Origin: an uncultured Bacteroidaceae bacterium
GTDB taxonomy: Bacteria; Bacteroidota; Bacteroidia; Bacteroidales; Bacteroidaceae
Length of the DNA stretch: 64,000 nt
NCBI GenBank assembly: GCA_934426255.1
Contig: CAKRYD010000011.1
Location: forward strand, 1 to 64,000
Reading direction: 5' to 3'
The notes beneath the pieces were generated by a model. The model saw only the letters and a program-made list of their open reading frames with translations, was not told where the DNA came from and ran no database searches. Positions 23,171 to 31,264 of this stretch are shown piece after piece (position 1 is the stretch's first letter; every line of letters starts with the position of its first letter). The position numbers and the translations under genes were made by a program.

Positions 23171-25183
23171 ATGATTGACAGAGCTACCATAGAACGCATT
23201 TTGAATGCGGCCGATATTGTAGAAGTCGTTTCAGAGTTTGTGACGTTGCGCAGAGCCGGCACAAACTGGAAGGGACTGTGCCCGTTTCATAACGAAAAGA
23301 CGCCCTCTTTCATGGTTTCGCCGTCAAAAGGCATATGCAAGTGTTTTTCTTGCGGCAAAGGCGGAAATGTGGTGCACTTTCTGATGCTTCACGAGCAGCT
23401 CACTTATCCCGAAGCCTTGCGCTGGCTGGCCAAGAAATACAATATCGAGGTGAAAGAGCGCGAGCTTACACCCGAAGACATCAGGCGCAACAATCTGCGC
23501 GAAAGCCTGCTGGTGGTGACGCAATGGGCCTGCGACTATTTTCAACACAATTTGTATGAGACCGATGAGGGACAGGCCGTGGCTCTCTCCTACTTCCGTG
23601 GCCGCGGTCTGCGCGACGATACCATCAGGACCTTTCGCCTGGGCTATTGCCTGCAGGCGCGCGAGGCCTTGTCGGGCGAAGCTTTGCGAAAGGGTTTTAA
23701 CGAGGATTTTCTGGTTGATACAGGCCTTTGCCTTCGCACGGACGACGGACGTTTGAAAGACAAGTGCCGCGGACGCGTGGTCTTTCCCATTCAGGCCTTG
23801 GACGGCAAGGTCATAGCTTTCGGTGCCCGCACGCTCAGTTCCGACAAGCATGTGGCCAAATATATCAATTCGCCCGAATCGCCCATCTATCACAAGAGCG
23901 ATGTGCTTTATGGCATTTATCAGGCCAAGGCCGCCATTCAGCAAACCGACCGTTGCTATCTGGTCGAGGGCTATATGGATGTGATAGCGATGCACCAGAG
24001 CGGCATAAAGAATGTGGTGGCTTCGTCGGGCACTTCTTTGACGCATGGCCAGATACGCCTGATTCACCGTTTTACGGGCAATCTGACGATTTTGTACGAT
24101 GGCGATATGGCCGGCATACGTGCCTCGTTGCGCGGCATCGATATGCTGTTGGAAGAAGGCATGAACATAAGGGTTTTGCTGCTTCCCGACGGCGACGATC
24201 CCGACAGCTTTGCACGCAAGCACAGTCCTAAGGAATATCAGGACTATATGGAGTCGCATCAGGTGGACTTCATTCGTTTCAAGGCCGGTATATTGTTGCA
24301 GGATGCCCAGTCTGACCCCATAAAGAAAAGCCAGGTGATGCGAAGCATCGTGGAGAGCATTGCCGTGATTCCCGATGCGCTCACCCGTTCCACCTATATC
24401 AAGGAGTGTAGCGCCCTGCTCGATGAGCGCGAAGAAGCTTTGGTTTATGAAACAACGCGCCTACGTCAGCAGCTGATGCTTGAAGAGAGAAAACGGGAAA
24501 GGCAGCGGCAGTATCGCGAAGCCCAGGAACAGAGCGTGACATCTCAGGAAGGCAAAGAGCCCGCTGACAATGCCGGTGCAGGGACTCCTGTTCAGCAGGA
24601 AGAAGAACTGGATTTGCATCCTTCCGATGTTATCGGCCAAAAAGAATTGCAATTGGTCAAGGCCATCGTGCGTTATGGCGAAACTGTCATGGCCTATGAC
24701 GAGGATGAAAACGGCGGGAAGAAAGCCTATACCGTCATAAGCTACATCCAGTCCGAACTCGAAAGCGACGGGCTGGCATTCACTCATCCCGTCTGCGCCC
24801 GGATTTTGCGCGAGGCCGTTGAGAGTCAGAACGAGCCGGGCTTTGTGGCCTCCAAATACTTTATGCAGCATCCCGATTCGGCCATCAGCCGTCTGGCAGC
24901 CCATCTGTTGAGCGATCGCTACCAGTTGAGCGAGAATTTTGCCCGGGAGCAGCGCATTTCTTCTGAGGCCGAAAAACTCAACGAGAGCGTGCCGATAATG
25001 TTAGTCGACTTGAAAATGGCCATAGTGGCCACGCAGATGAAAAGCATTCTGAAATCGCTTCAAGACCCTGCCGTATACAACGATGCGGAGCTATATACGG
25101 AGAAAATGAAGCAATATCAGGATTTGAAAGAAATACAGAAAGCCCTGGCTTCGGCCGGAGGCGACCGCACCATTACCGTTTAA
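23171..25183 (+). CDS. dnaG: DNA primase
   Basis: 670 aa. CHC2 zinc-binding domain at residues 1-100 (CPFHNEKTPSF...CKCFSCGKGGN). The TOPRIM core has the acidic Glu in YLVEGYMDVIAM and DxD in ILYDGDMAG. The C-terminal half, with a Gln/Glu-rich linker (about 440-480), is the helicase-binding region. It makes the RNA primers for replication. The start MIDRATIERILNAADIVEVV is canonical. It is the only plus-strand gene between 9.4 and 38 kb in the window, and no rpsU or rpoD neighbour is seen. Confidence 0.98.
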   Translation: MIDRATIERILNAADIVEVVSEFVTLRRAGTNWKGLCPFHNEKTPSFMVSPSKGICKCFSCGKGGNVVHFLMLHEQLTYPEALRWLAKKYNIEVKERELTPEDIRRNNLRESLLVVTQWACDYFQHNLYETDEGQAVALSYFRGRGLRDDTIRTFRLGYCLQAREALSGEALRKGFNEDFLVDTGLCLRTDDGRLKDKCRGRVVFPIQALDGKVIAFGARTLSSDKHVAKYINSPESPIYHKSDVLYGIYQAKAAIQQTDRCYLVEGYMDVIAMHQSGIKNVVASSGTSLTHGQIRLIHRFTGNLTILYDGDMAGIRASLRGIDMLLEEGMNIRVLLLPDGDDPDSFARKHSPKEYQDYMESHQVDFIRFKAGILLQDAQSDPIKKSQVMRSIVESIAVIPDALTRSTYIKECSALLDEREEALVYETTRLRQQLMLEERKRERQRQYREAQEQSVTSQEGKEPADNAGAGTPVQQEEELDLHPSDVIGQKELQLVKAIVRYGETVMAYDEDENGGKKAYTVISYIQSELESDGLAFTHPVCARILREAVESQNEPGFVASKYFMQHPDSAISRLAAHLLSDRYQLSENFAREQRISSEAEKLNESVPIMLVDLKMAIVATQMKSILKSLQDPAVYNDAELYTEKMKQYQDLKEIQKALASAGGDRTITV

Positions 25184-25296
25184 AAGAAAAAAAGTAAGGC
25201 TGTGAATCTGCTTTCCGACGCAGTGTGGGGAATGCGGAAGGGAGCGTTTTCAAATGTTGTGAAGGCGGTGCCTGATTCACCGCAGGCATAAAAAAG

Positions 25297-25313
25297 GGAT
25301 GCCGTGGGCATCC
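25297..25313 (-). terminator. Intrinsic terminator of the folE operon
   Basis: GGATGCC (25297-25303), 3-base loop, GGCATCC (25307-25313). The minus-strand transcript continues C then six T. About 40 bases after the folE stop. The remaining gap to dnaG (25184-25290) shows nothing else recognisable. Confidence 0.8.
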
Positions 25314-25353
25314 TTGTTGTCCTTGTTGTCAAAACGGGGCGCTGGGCCGTTTT

Positions 25354-25959
25354 CTAAATGCCGGCCTTTGGGTCGTGGCCTATCAGAGCCAGAAATTCGG
25401 TGCGTGTCTCGGGGCGTGTAAATGCTCCGGTGAAGTCGCTCGTGGTGGTGACGGAGTTTTGTTTTTCTATGCCGCGCATCTGCATGCACATGTGCTTGGC
25501 TTCCAGAACCACCATCACGCCGAGCGGATTGAGTGCCTGCTGAATGCATTCCTTAATCTGTGTGGTCATGCGCTCTTGCACTTGCAGCCGGTGGGAGAAG
25601 ATGTCTACTACGCGCGCTATCTTGCTCAATCCCGTGATGTAGCCGTTGGGGATGTATGCGATGTGGGCTTTTCCGTAGAAGGGAAGCAGATGATGCTCGC
25701 AGAGCGAAAAGAAATCGATGTCTTTGACTATGACCATTTGCCGGTAGTCTTCCTTGAACTTGGCCGACTGCAGCACGGCCAGCGGATTCATGTGATAGCC
25801 GCGTGTGAGGGTCAGCATGGACTTGGCTACGCGCAGTGGTGTCTTTTGGAGGCCTTCGCGGTCGGCGTCTTCGCCCAGCAATTGCAGTTCCTTGCGAAAC
25901 AGGGCTGACAGTTCTTGGATTTCTTTTTCTTTTCCTGTGAATTCTTCGTGTTCGTTCAT
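25354..25959 (-). CDS. folE: GTP cyclohydrolase I
   Basis: 201 aa. Converts GTP to 7,8-dihydroneopterin triphosphate, the first step of folate (pterin) synthesis. The zinc ligands are in FFSLCEHHLLPFYGKAHIAY (Cys and His), with the second Cys in EAKHMCMQMRGI. GLSKIARVVDIFS, the QVQERMT stretch and the SDFTGAF end are conserved. Normal length. Last gene of the minus-strand cluster, 13 bases after the SPOR gene. Confidence 0.97.
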   Translation of the reverse strand: MNEHEEFTGKEKEIQELSALFRKELQLLGEDADREGLQKTPLRVAKSMLTLTRGYHMNPLAVLQSAKFKEDYRQMVIVKDIDFFSLCEHHLLPFYGKAHIAYIPNGYITGLSKIARVVDIFSHRLQVQERMTTQIKECIQQALNPLGVMVVLEAKHMCMQMRGIEKQNSVTTTSDFTGAFTRPETRTEFLALIGHDPKAGI

Positions 25960-25972
25960 CCGGGAAGTGATT

Positions 25973-26509
25973 TTAATAACCTATTTGTATTTTGCATTTT
26001 ACAATGGACGCCTCGTTTGAAATTCCTTCTTTGCGCACTTTTTGCAGCTGTGTGGCCGCTTCTTCGTAGGTGCGGAAATCACCGATGCGGCAGATCCAGC
26101 GGGGTGAAAGGAAGTGGGTATAGACGGGCAGTTCGGGAAATGCCTCTTTGGCTTTGAGGCCTATGGCATTGGCTTTTTGCCGTGCTGCGCGCGAATCGTT
26201 GCCCGAATAGAGCTGTATGCGGTAGCCTGCGATGGTGTAGGTTTTCCGGTGGGTCGGGTTGGACGATGTCGAGGCGGTGCCCGATGTGGTTGCTACGGGC
26301 TGTGTCTTGGCCTCTTGGGCTGTTGCTTTTTTTGCCGGCAAGTCGCTGACCGTGGTTTTCTCCTTGCCGTTTACGAGGTTTTCGATGGTTTTGTCCTGGT
26401 AAATGGTCACGCTGCCCTGCCCGGCCGATTTTTTTTGCAGCCGGTCGGTGAATGTCTGGGCGTTGGCGCTCGTAGCGATGAGCATGATGAGGGGAAGTGC
26501 ATGTTTCAT
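25973..26509 (-). CDS. Periplasmic SPOR-domain protein
   Basis: 178 aa with signal peptide MKHALPLIMLIATSANAQT, a low-complexity Thr/Ser/Ala linker (about 60-95) and a C-terminal SPOR domain (YRIQLYSGNDSRAARQKANA, FRTYEEAATQLQKVRKEG). SPOR domains bind glycan strands lacking stem peptides, often at the septum. It is the usual neighbour of tpiA and folE in Bacteroidota. A terminator-like hairpin separates it from tpiA. Confidence 0.9.
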   Translation of the reverse strand: MKHALPLIMLIATSANAQTFTDRLQKKSAGQGSVTIYQDKTIENLVNGKEKTTVSDLPAKKATAQEAKTQPVATTSGTASTSSNPTHRKTYTIAGYRIQLYSGNDSRAARQKANAIGLKAKEAFPELPVYTHFLSPRWICRIGDFRTYEEAATQLQKVRKEGISNEASIVKCKIQIGY

Positions 26510-26528
26510 GATGGTTACCGGTGAAAAA

Positions 26529-26565
26529 GAATAGAGGAATTACTTTTGACGGAATCCCTCTATTC
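26529..26565 (-). terminator. Terminator or attenuator between tpiA and the SPOR gene
   Basis: GAATAGAGG (26529-26537) pairs with CCTCTATTC (26557-26565). The minus-strand transcript then runs into TTTTT. It lies 20 bases after the tpiA stop, within an otherwise continuous cluster, so SPOR and folE expression depends on read-through or an unseen promoter. Confidence 0.65.
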
Positions 26566-26585
26566 TCGGTTGTTGACTGAATGAA

Positions 26586-27344
26586 TTATTTCCAGGCGTC
26601 GATGATGCCTTTGAAGCTGTCAGCTTTCAGGGCTGCACCGCCAATGAGTCCGCCGTCAACGTCGGGTTTGGCAAAGAGCTCTTTGGCATTGCTCGGCTTG
26701 CAGCTTCCGCCGTAGAGGATAGTGACGTTTTCGCCGGCTTCGGCACCAAATTTTTCGGCGATAGTTCTACGGATGAATGCGTGCATTTCTTCAGCCTGTT
26801 CGGCGGTAGCGGTCTTGCCGGTACCGATAGCCCATACGGGTTCGTAGGCCAGTACGATGTGCGAGAACTCTTCGGCTGTGAGGTCGAACAGAGAGCCTGC
26901 CAACTGGGCGCCTACTACTTCGTTTTGTCTGTCGGCTTCGCGCTCGGCCAATACTTCACCGATGCAGAAGATGACTTCCAAATTGTTGGCCAAGGCGAGC
27001 TTGACTTTTTCTTTAAGGATTTCGGCTGTTTCGCCATAGTATGCACGACGCTCGGAGTGGCCGAGGATGACATATTCGGCACCGGTCGACTTGACCATTT
27101 CGGCCGATACTTCACCGGTATAGGCTCCCGAGGCTTTGTCGGCGCAGTTTTCGGCTCCAAGCTTTACGAGGCTTTTGTCCAAAAGTCCGTTTACGGATGC
27201 AAGGTGAATGAAGGGTGTGCAGATGACAACCTCGCAATTGGGCTTGTCGGCCTTCAGACTGTCGTTTACTTCGGTTGCCAATTTGATTCCGTCTTGCAGG
27301 TTCATGTTCATTTTCCAGTTTCCTGCAACAATTCTCTTTCTCAT
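26586..27344 (-). CDS. tpiA: Triosephosphate isomerase
   Basis: 252 aa glycolytic enzyme interconverting dihydroxyacetone phosphate and glyceraldehyde 3-phosphate. Catalytic Lys in AGNWKMNM (about residue 12), His in LGHSERR, Glu in LAYEPVWAIGTGKTATAEQ, flexible loop after it, and the phosphate loop LYGGSCKP. Normal length. It follows the DoxX-like gene by 31 bases. Confidence 0.98.
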   Translation of the reverse strand: MRKRIVAGNWKMNMNLQDGIKLATEVNDSLKADKPNCEVVICTPFIHLASVNGLLDKSLVKLGAENCADKASGAYTGEVSAEMVKSTGAEYVILGHSERRAYYGETAEILKEKVKLALANNLEVIFCIGEVLAEREADRQNEVVGAQLAGSLFDLTAEEFSHIVLAYEPVWAIGTGKTATAEQAEEMHAFIRRTIAEKFGAEAGENVTILYGGSCKPSNAKELFAKPDVDGGLIGGAALKADSFKGIIDAWK

Positions 27345-27375
27345 ATTTTTCTGCTGTGTTAAGTAGTTGTTTTTA

Positions 27376-28656
27376 TTATGCTTTGGTACGGCGCTTCAGC
27401 GCTTTTCCGAAATTGAGTGCTAAAGTAATAAATAAAAGTGGAACGATATATGCCAGTGCGTATTTTAACAATACTTTCAGCGAGCTGTCGGCCGTAGAGC
27501 CGGGCTTGATTTGTGCTTCCGATTTTTTGTCACCTGCATAGAGCAAAGGCAGGTTGTTGCAGCTCCATTTGTTGTCGATTTTTCCGGCGGTTATCTGTAT
27601 GAGTCCGGGATTGGAGCGTATCATGGTCTTGAGTGTCAGCGCATCGGCGAAATAGATGGGATAGACGGCACCTGTGTTGTAGCGCCATTGGCTGATGGCG
27701 GCCGAATCGGAGGCTGTGATCCCTATCATGTTGTAGCCCTTGTCCATGCAGAAGTCGTGGATGGTATTCAGCTCGTCTACCACATCGGGGTCGGCCTTTT
27801 CAAGGTGGGGCGAAACAACGACGAAGGTGGTCGATGTGTCGGCCAGGAGGTTTCGGGTGATGTCGTTGCCTTGGTCGTCAATGATGGCGAGGTCGGAGAT
27901 GGGCGGCACGTAGCCTTTTTCTTTCAGGATTTCTATACGGCGCACGAAATGCCATGTCGAGTCGGGATAGTTGTCGAGCGTGAAGGTTTGCTCTTGTCCG
28001 TTTTTCTCCATGACGAACTGCATTTCGTAGACGGGAGGCTTTGCGCCTTCGGGCACAGACATGGCCTCGGGCAAGTTGGTGCCTACTTTATAGGGACGCA
28101 GGTCGATGAGCGGCAGGTAGTGGATGGAAGCTATGCAAAGCACTACAATGTATATCATGGTGTAGAGCGAATAGGCCCAGTGGACCGAAACAGTGACCAA
28201 GGGGAACAGCTTTCCGGCGTGAAAGAACAGCAGGATGGTGGAAAGCAGCAACAGGACGTTTTTGCCGAATGTCTGCCAATTGGTAAGGTGCAGAGCGTCA
28301 CCGAAACAGCCGCAGTCGCTTACGGGATTGGCTAAAGCCAAATAGAGTGTAAAGGAGGTAAACAGCACCATGATGGCCAGCAGGAGGGCTACGGTGAATT
28401 TGCGCCGGATGCCGAACAGCAGGTAGATTCCCAATAGGAATTCAATGCTGGCTATCATGACGGCAGCAACGAGCGTCTTGCCGTCGTCGGCCCAATCGGC
28501 GAATCCGAAGGCGCTGAGGTAGGCATCCAACTTGTAGGCGGTGCCTTTGGGATCGATTGCCTTGACAAAGCCCGAGAAGATGAACGTTGCGCTTACGAGG
28601 AAGCGTACAATATTGACGAAGGCCGTGAAACTGACAAGCTGCGGCCTATGCTTCAT
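27376..28656 (-). CDS. DoxX/MauE-like membrane protein (BT_3928 family)
   Basis: About 426 aa starting MKHRPQLVSFTAFVNI; this ATG overlaps the end of the DUF1599 gene by 11 bases, and an upstream frame extension is unlikely coding. The N-terminal half has four membrane helices of the DoxX type (FLVSATFIFSGFVKAIDP, IEFLLGIYLLFGI, LFTSFTLYLALANPVSDCGCFGD). The CxC in SDCGCFGD resembles MauE, linked to disulphide or redox chemistry. The C-terminal periplasmic part (about 210-400) is followed by a last membrane segment and basic tail. Conserved beside tpiA in Bacteroidota. Function unproven; a redox role is suggested. Confidence 0.85.
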   Translation of the reverse strand: MKHRPQLVSFTAFVNIVRFLVSATFIFSGFVKAIDPKGTAYKLDAYLSAFGFADWADDGKTLVAAVMIASIEFLLGIYLLFGIRRKFTVALLLAIMVLFTSFTLYLALANPVSDCGCFGDALHLTNWQTFGKNVLLLLSTILLFFHAGKLFPLVTVSVHWAYSLYTMIYIVVLCIASIHYLPLIDLRPYKVGTNLPEAMSVPEGAKPPVYEMQFVMEKNGQEQTFTLDNYPDSTWHFVRRIEILKEKGYVPPISDLAIIDDQGNDITRNLLADTSTTFVVVSPHLEKADPDVVDELNTIHDFCMDKGYNMIGITASDSAAISQWRYNTGAVYPIYFADALTLKTMIRSNPGLIQITAGKIDNKWSCNNLPLLYAGDKKSEAQIKPGSTADSSLKVLLKYALAYIVPLLFITLALNFGKALKRRTKA

Positions 28657-29197
28657 GGCTGTCAAAACCTGATTTGATGAGGGCAAAGACAGAATAGTTG
28701 ATGATGTCCATGTAGTTGGCGTCGATGCCTTCGGAAACGAGCGTGTTGCCCGAAAGGTCTTCAATCTGTTTGGTGCGATAGATCTTCATCAGGATAAGGT
28801 CGGCATACGAGCTGACGCGCATGGCCCTCCAGGCTTCATCGTAGTCGTGGTTCTTGCGCACCATCAGTTCGAAGGCTTCGTGAGCGAAATGGTCGTATAG
28901 GCGCAGTGCTTCGGCAGCGTCCATGTCTTCGGTGTCGGAGGGATGTTCGGTCAGCTGTATCAGGCCAATGAGCGAATAGTTCACCAATCCGACAAATTCG
29001 GGCAGGATGCCTTCGTTGACCAAGGCTGTGCCTTTTTCTTGCAGAGAGCGGATGCGCTTGGCCTTAATAAGGAGTTGGTCGGTGACCGAGGGAATGCGCA
29101 GGATGCGCCATGCTGCTCCGTAGTCGTGGAGCTTTTTTACAAAAAGGTCGCGGCAACGCTTTAATACTTCTTCAAATTGTTTGTTGGTATCGGGCAT
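28646..29197 (-). CDS. DUF1599-domain protein (duplicated domain)
   Basis: 183 aa cytosolic protein built of two copies of the same unit: CRDLFVKKLHDYGAAWRILR and FELMVRKNHDYDEAWRAMR, each followed by an I.RI..L...G..LV.EGI motif. The HDYG/HDYDEAWR pattern is the DUF1599 signature; the acidic and histidine residues suggest an all-alpha nucleotide-pyrophosphohydrolase-like fold, but activity is unknown. It lies between a DUF4296 lipoprotein and the DoxX-like gene, in the standard Bacteroidota order. Confidence 0.88.
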   Translation of the reverse strand: MPDTNKQFEEVLKRCRDLFVKKLHDYGAAWRILRIPSVTDQLLIKAKRIRSLQEKGTALVNEGILPEFVGLVNYSLIGLIQLTEHPSDTEDMDAAEALRLYDHFAHEAFELMVRKNHDYDEAWRAMRVSSYADLILMKIYRTKQIEDLSGNTLVSEGIDANYMDIINYSVFALIKSGFDSHEA

Positions 29198-29223
29198 ATC
29201 AGTTACTATTGGGTCAAATGGTT

Positions 29224-30180
29224 TTATCGGTTGATGCGCTCCCGTCGCGGCAGGAGGTTTTGATTGTCGTAAGGATATGTTTGTCTGGCGCGCTTACGGG
29301 CCGGAACGGGTGCTGCGTGATGAGACGAAGCGTCAGGCTGGTTCTGCATGCTGTCGGTTGTAATGGGCAAAGGCTGATTCTGTGTTGAATCGGCCACCGA
29401 GGCAGTGTCGGCTTGAAGGGGCTTTTCCTTTTGCTGGTGGAACCTTACCAAAGAAATGTTGTCGATAATCAGGATTTTTTCTTCTTTCGTCCAGGGTGCA
29501 TTGTGGTAGACGAAGCCATAGACACGCTTGATTTTGCGGTTGGCCACATCAAGCGAGATACTGTATTCGCCATCGGAGGCGAGGTGCTGGGTGACGGTGC
29601 CCACCGAATCATTGTCGTATCTGACAGACAGGCTGACAACGGCATCGCGGCGGCCCGACTGATAAACAAAACGGGGGCGGAAGTTCCACAACAGACGGTC
29701 CTGGGGATAATAGGAAGTGTCGGCTTTTATGTTAAACGATAAAAGATTGTTGGCATCTTTGGTGGTAAGACAATAAAAATCGCGCCCTTTCCATACGTTG
29801 GCCGTGTCGCCTTTGTCGGAAAGCCTTGAGTAGGAATTGGCGTTACTGGCTTGTATACCAAGCAGGCTTGCTTCTTTGTTCAAGCGTTTTTCGATGTTTT
29901 GGTAAACCTTATAGAGCTCATTTGTATGGCGAGAGTACCAAAGCATGGTTGAGTCGAAGTCGGTTCTGGAGATACGGTATTTCCGGAAAACGGCCTCAGT
30001 GTATTCCATGCGGCGAAAGTCAACGCTGTCGCCGCTCATCCCGGCAATGGAGCGCGCAATGTGGTAGTCAAAAAGTACGTCCTCCAATTTCGATGGATTG
30101 AGCACGCCTGCCGGCCGCTTGTTCTTGCACGAAACGGCTAATAACAGAATCATCAATATGAGAACGTGCTTACTTGGCAT
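29224..30180 (-). CDS. DUF4296 lipoprotein
   Basis: 318 aa. Lipoprotein signal MPSKHVLILMILLLAVSCK with the lipobox Cys at residue 18. The DUF4296 domain (LEDVLFDYHIARSI, YTEAVFRKYRISRTDFDSTM) covers about 30-120. The rest is a beta-rich part (FRPRFVYQSGRRDAVV) and a disordered Pro/Gln/Ala tail ending in many Arg. Its ATG overlaps the end of lspA, the signal peptidase that would process it. Function unknown. Confidence 0.87.
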   Translation of the reverse strand: MPSKHVLILMILLLAVSCKNKRPAGVLNPSKLEDVLFDYHIARSIAGMSGDSVDFRRMEYTEAVFRKYRISRTDFDSTMLWYSRHTNELYKVYQNIEKRLNKEASLLGIQASNANSYSRLSDKGDTANVWKGRDFYCLTTKDANNLLSFNIKADTSYYPQDRLLWNFRPRFVYQSGRRDAVVSLSVRYDNDSVGTVTQHLASDGEYSISLDVANRKIKRVYGFVYHNAPWTKEEKILIIDNISLVRFHQQKEKPLQADTASVADSTQNQPLPITTDSMQNQPDASSHHAAPVPARKRARQTYPYDNQNLLPRRERINR

Positions 30181-30856
30181 TCTCTTCGTTCGGATTGTCG
30201 GTGTCGGCTTTTGCCGGTTTTTGCGTGAGCTTGTCGAAATAAAAGGAAAACGTCTTGCGGTAAAAGACTACCAGCACAAAGCCACCGCATGAGATGGCTG
30301 CATCGGCAAGATTGAAGATGGGAGCAAAGAAAACGAAGCGTTGCCCACCTTTCCAGGGGACCCATTCGGGCAAAATGGTGTCTATTAAAGGAAAATAGAA
30401 CATATCGACGACTTTTCCACCGCAAAAATTTCCATAACCCTCACCGAATGGCACAAACGACGCGATGGAAAATTCCGTGCTCTCTGAGAAAATGAGACCG
30501 TAGAACATGTTGTCGAAAATATTGCCTGCCGCACCGGCTGTAATGAGCGACAAACACACGATGAAACCGATGGGTGCGCGTCTGGCAATGACCTTTGCAA
30601 GTCCGTAGCCCAACAGACTGACAGCGATGATGCGGAATCCGCACAGCAAATAGGTGCCGATGAAATCCATACCGAACGCCATCCCCTTGTTTTCCGTGAA
30701 ATACAGCTGCGCCCACGTCCCGCAAAGCGTTATGGCGCTGTGTAGTGTCATGCCGGTCTTGACAAGAATCTTTATTAGTTGGTCGCAAAACAAGACAAGG
30801 ATTACAACGCTGGCGGCTATAATCCTTTTTCTTTGTATACCCTTTTGAATTGTCAC
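30170..30856 (-). CDS. lspA: Lipoprotein signal peptidase (signal peptidase II)
   Basis: 228 aa inner-membrane aspartic protease that removes lipoprotein signal peptides after diacylglyceryl transfer. Four membrane helices. The catalytic Asp pair is in AAGNIFDNMFYG and FNLADAAI. It is longer than E. coli LspA because of an inserted periplasmic loop and a charged C-terminal tail, as usual in Bacteroidota. Located between the TraR/DksA-like gene (6 bases) and the DUF4296 lipoprotein (11-base overlap). Confidence 0.97.
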   Translation of the reverse strand: MTIQKGIQRKRIIAASVVILVLFCDQLIKILVKTGMTLHSAITLCGTWAQLYFTENKGMAFGMDFIGTYLLCGFRIIAVSLLGYGLAKVIARRAPIGFIVCLSLITAGAAGNIFDNMFYGLIFSESTEFSIASFVPFGEGYGNFCGGKVVDMFYFPLIDTILPEWVPWKGGQRFVFFAPIFNLADAAISCGGFVLVVFYRKTFSFYFDKLTQKPAKADTDNPNEENAK

Positions 30857-30862
30857 TAAAAA

Positions 30863-31249
30863 TCAGTCTTTACGGTTCTTTTGCAATTTAGGTTCGATGC
30901 TCAGCGTGGCATGAGGAACGGCACGCAGCCTTTCTTTGGGAATAAGCTTGCCTGTGATGCGGCAAATGCCGTAAGTCTTGTTCTCGATGCGTATCAGGGC
31001 AGCTTGAAGGTTGTTAATGTATTTTTGCTGCCTTGCCGCCAAGGCTGATATTTCCTCTTTTGCCTGGGTGGTGAAGCCTTCTTCCATCACTTTATAGGTT
31101 GGAGAGGTGTCTTCCACAGAGTTTCCTTCGCGGTTCATCAGTGTAGAGATCAGCTGATTGTAGTCGGCTTTTGCAAGCTCAAGCTTTTTAAGGATTATGT
31201 CCTTGAATTCCGACAATTCTTCATCGCTGTAGCGTGTCTTTTCTGCCAT
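30863..31249 (-). CDS. TraR/DksA-family protein with degenerate zinc finger
   Basis: 128 aa. N-terminal coiled-coil (FKDIILKKLELAKADYNQLI to about residue 95) and a C-terminal remnant of the C4 finger: GICRITGKLIPKERLRAVPHAT keeps one Cys where DksA has four. The family binds the RNA polymerase secondary channel and affects initiation. Loss of zinc ligands is common in Bacteroidota members. Sits between ileS (15 bases) and lspA (6 bases), a conserved order. Confidence 0.9.
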   Translation of the reverse strand: MAEKTRYSDEELSEFKDIILKKLELAKADYNQLISTLMNREGNSVEDTSPTYKVMEEGFTTQAKEEISALAARQQKYINNLQAALIRIENKTYGICRITGKLIPKERLRAVPHATLSIEPKLQKNRKD

Positions 31250-31264
31250 TGTTGTTACCGTGTG

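Noticed and set aside
23324..24259. 311-codon minus-strand frame
   Set aside because: Antisense to dnaG within its zinc-finger and TOPRIM region.
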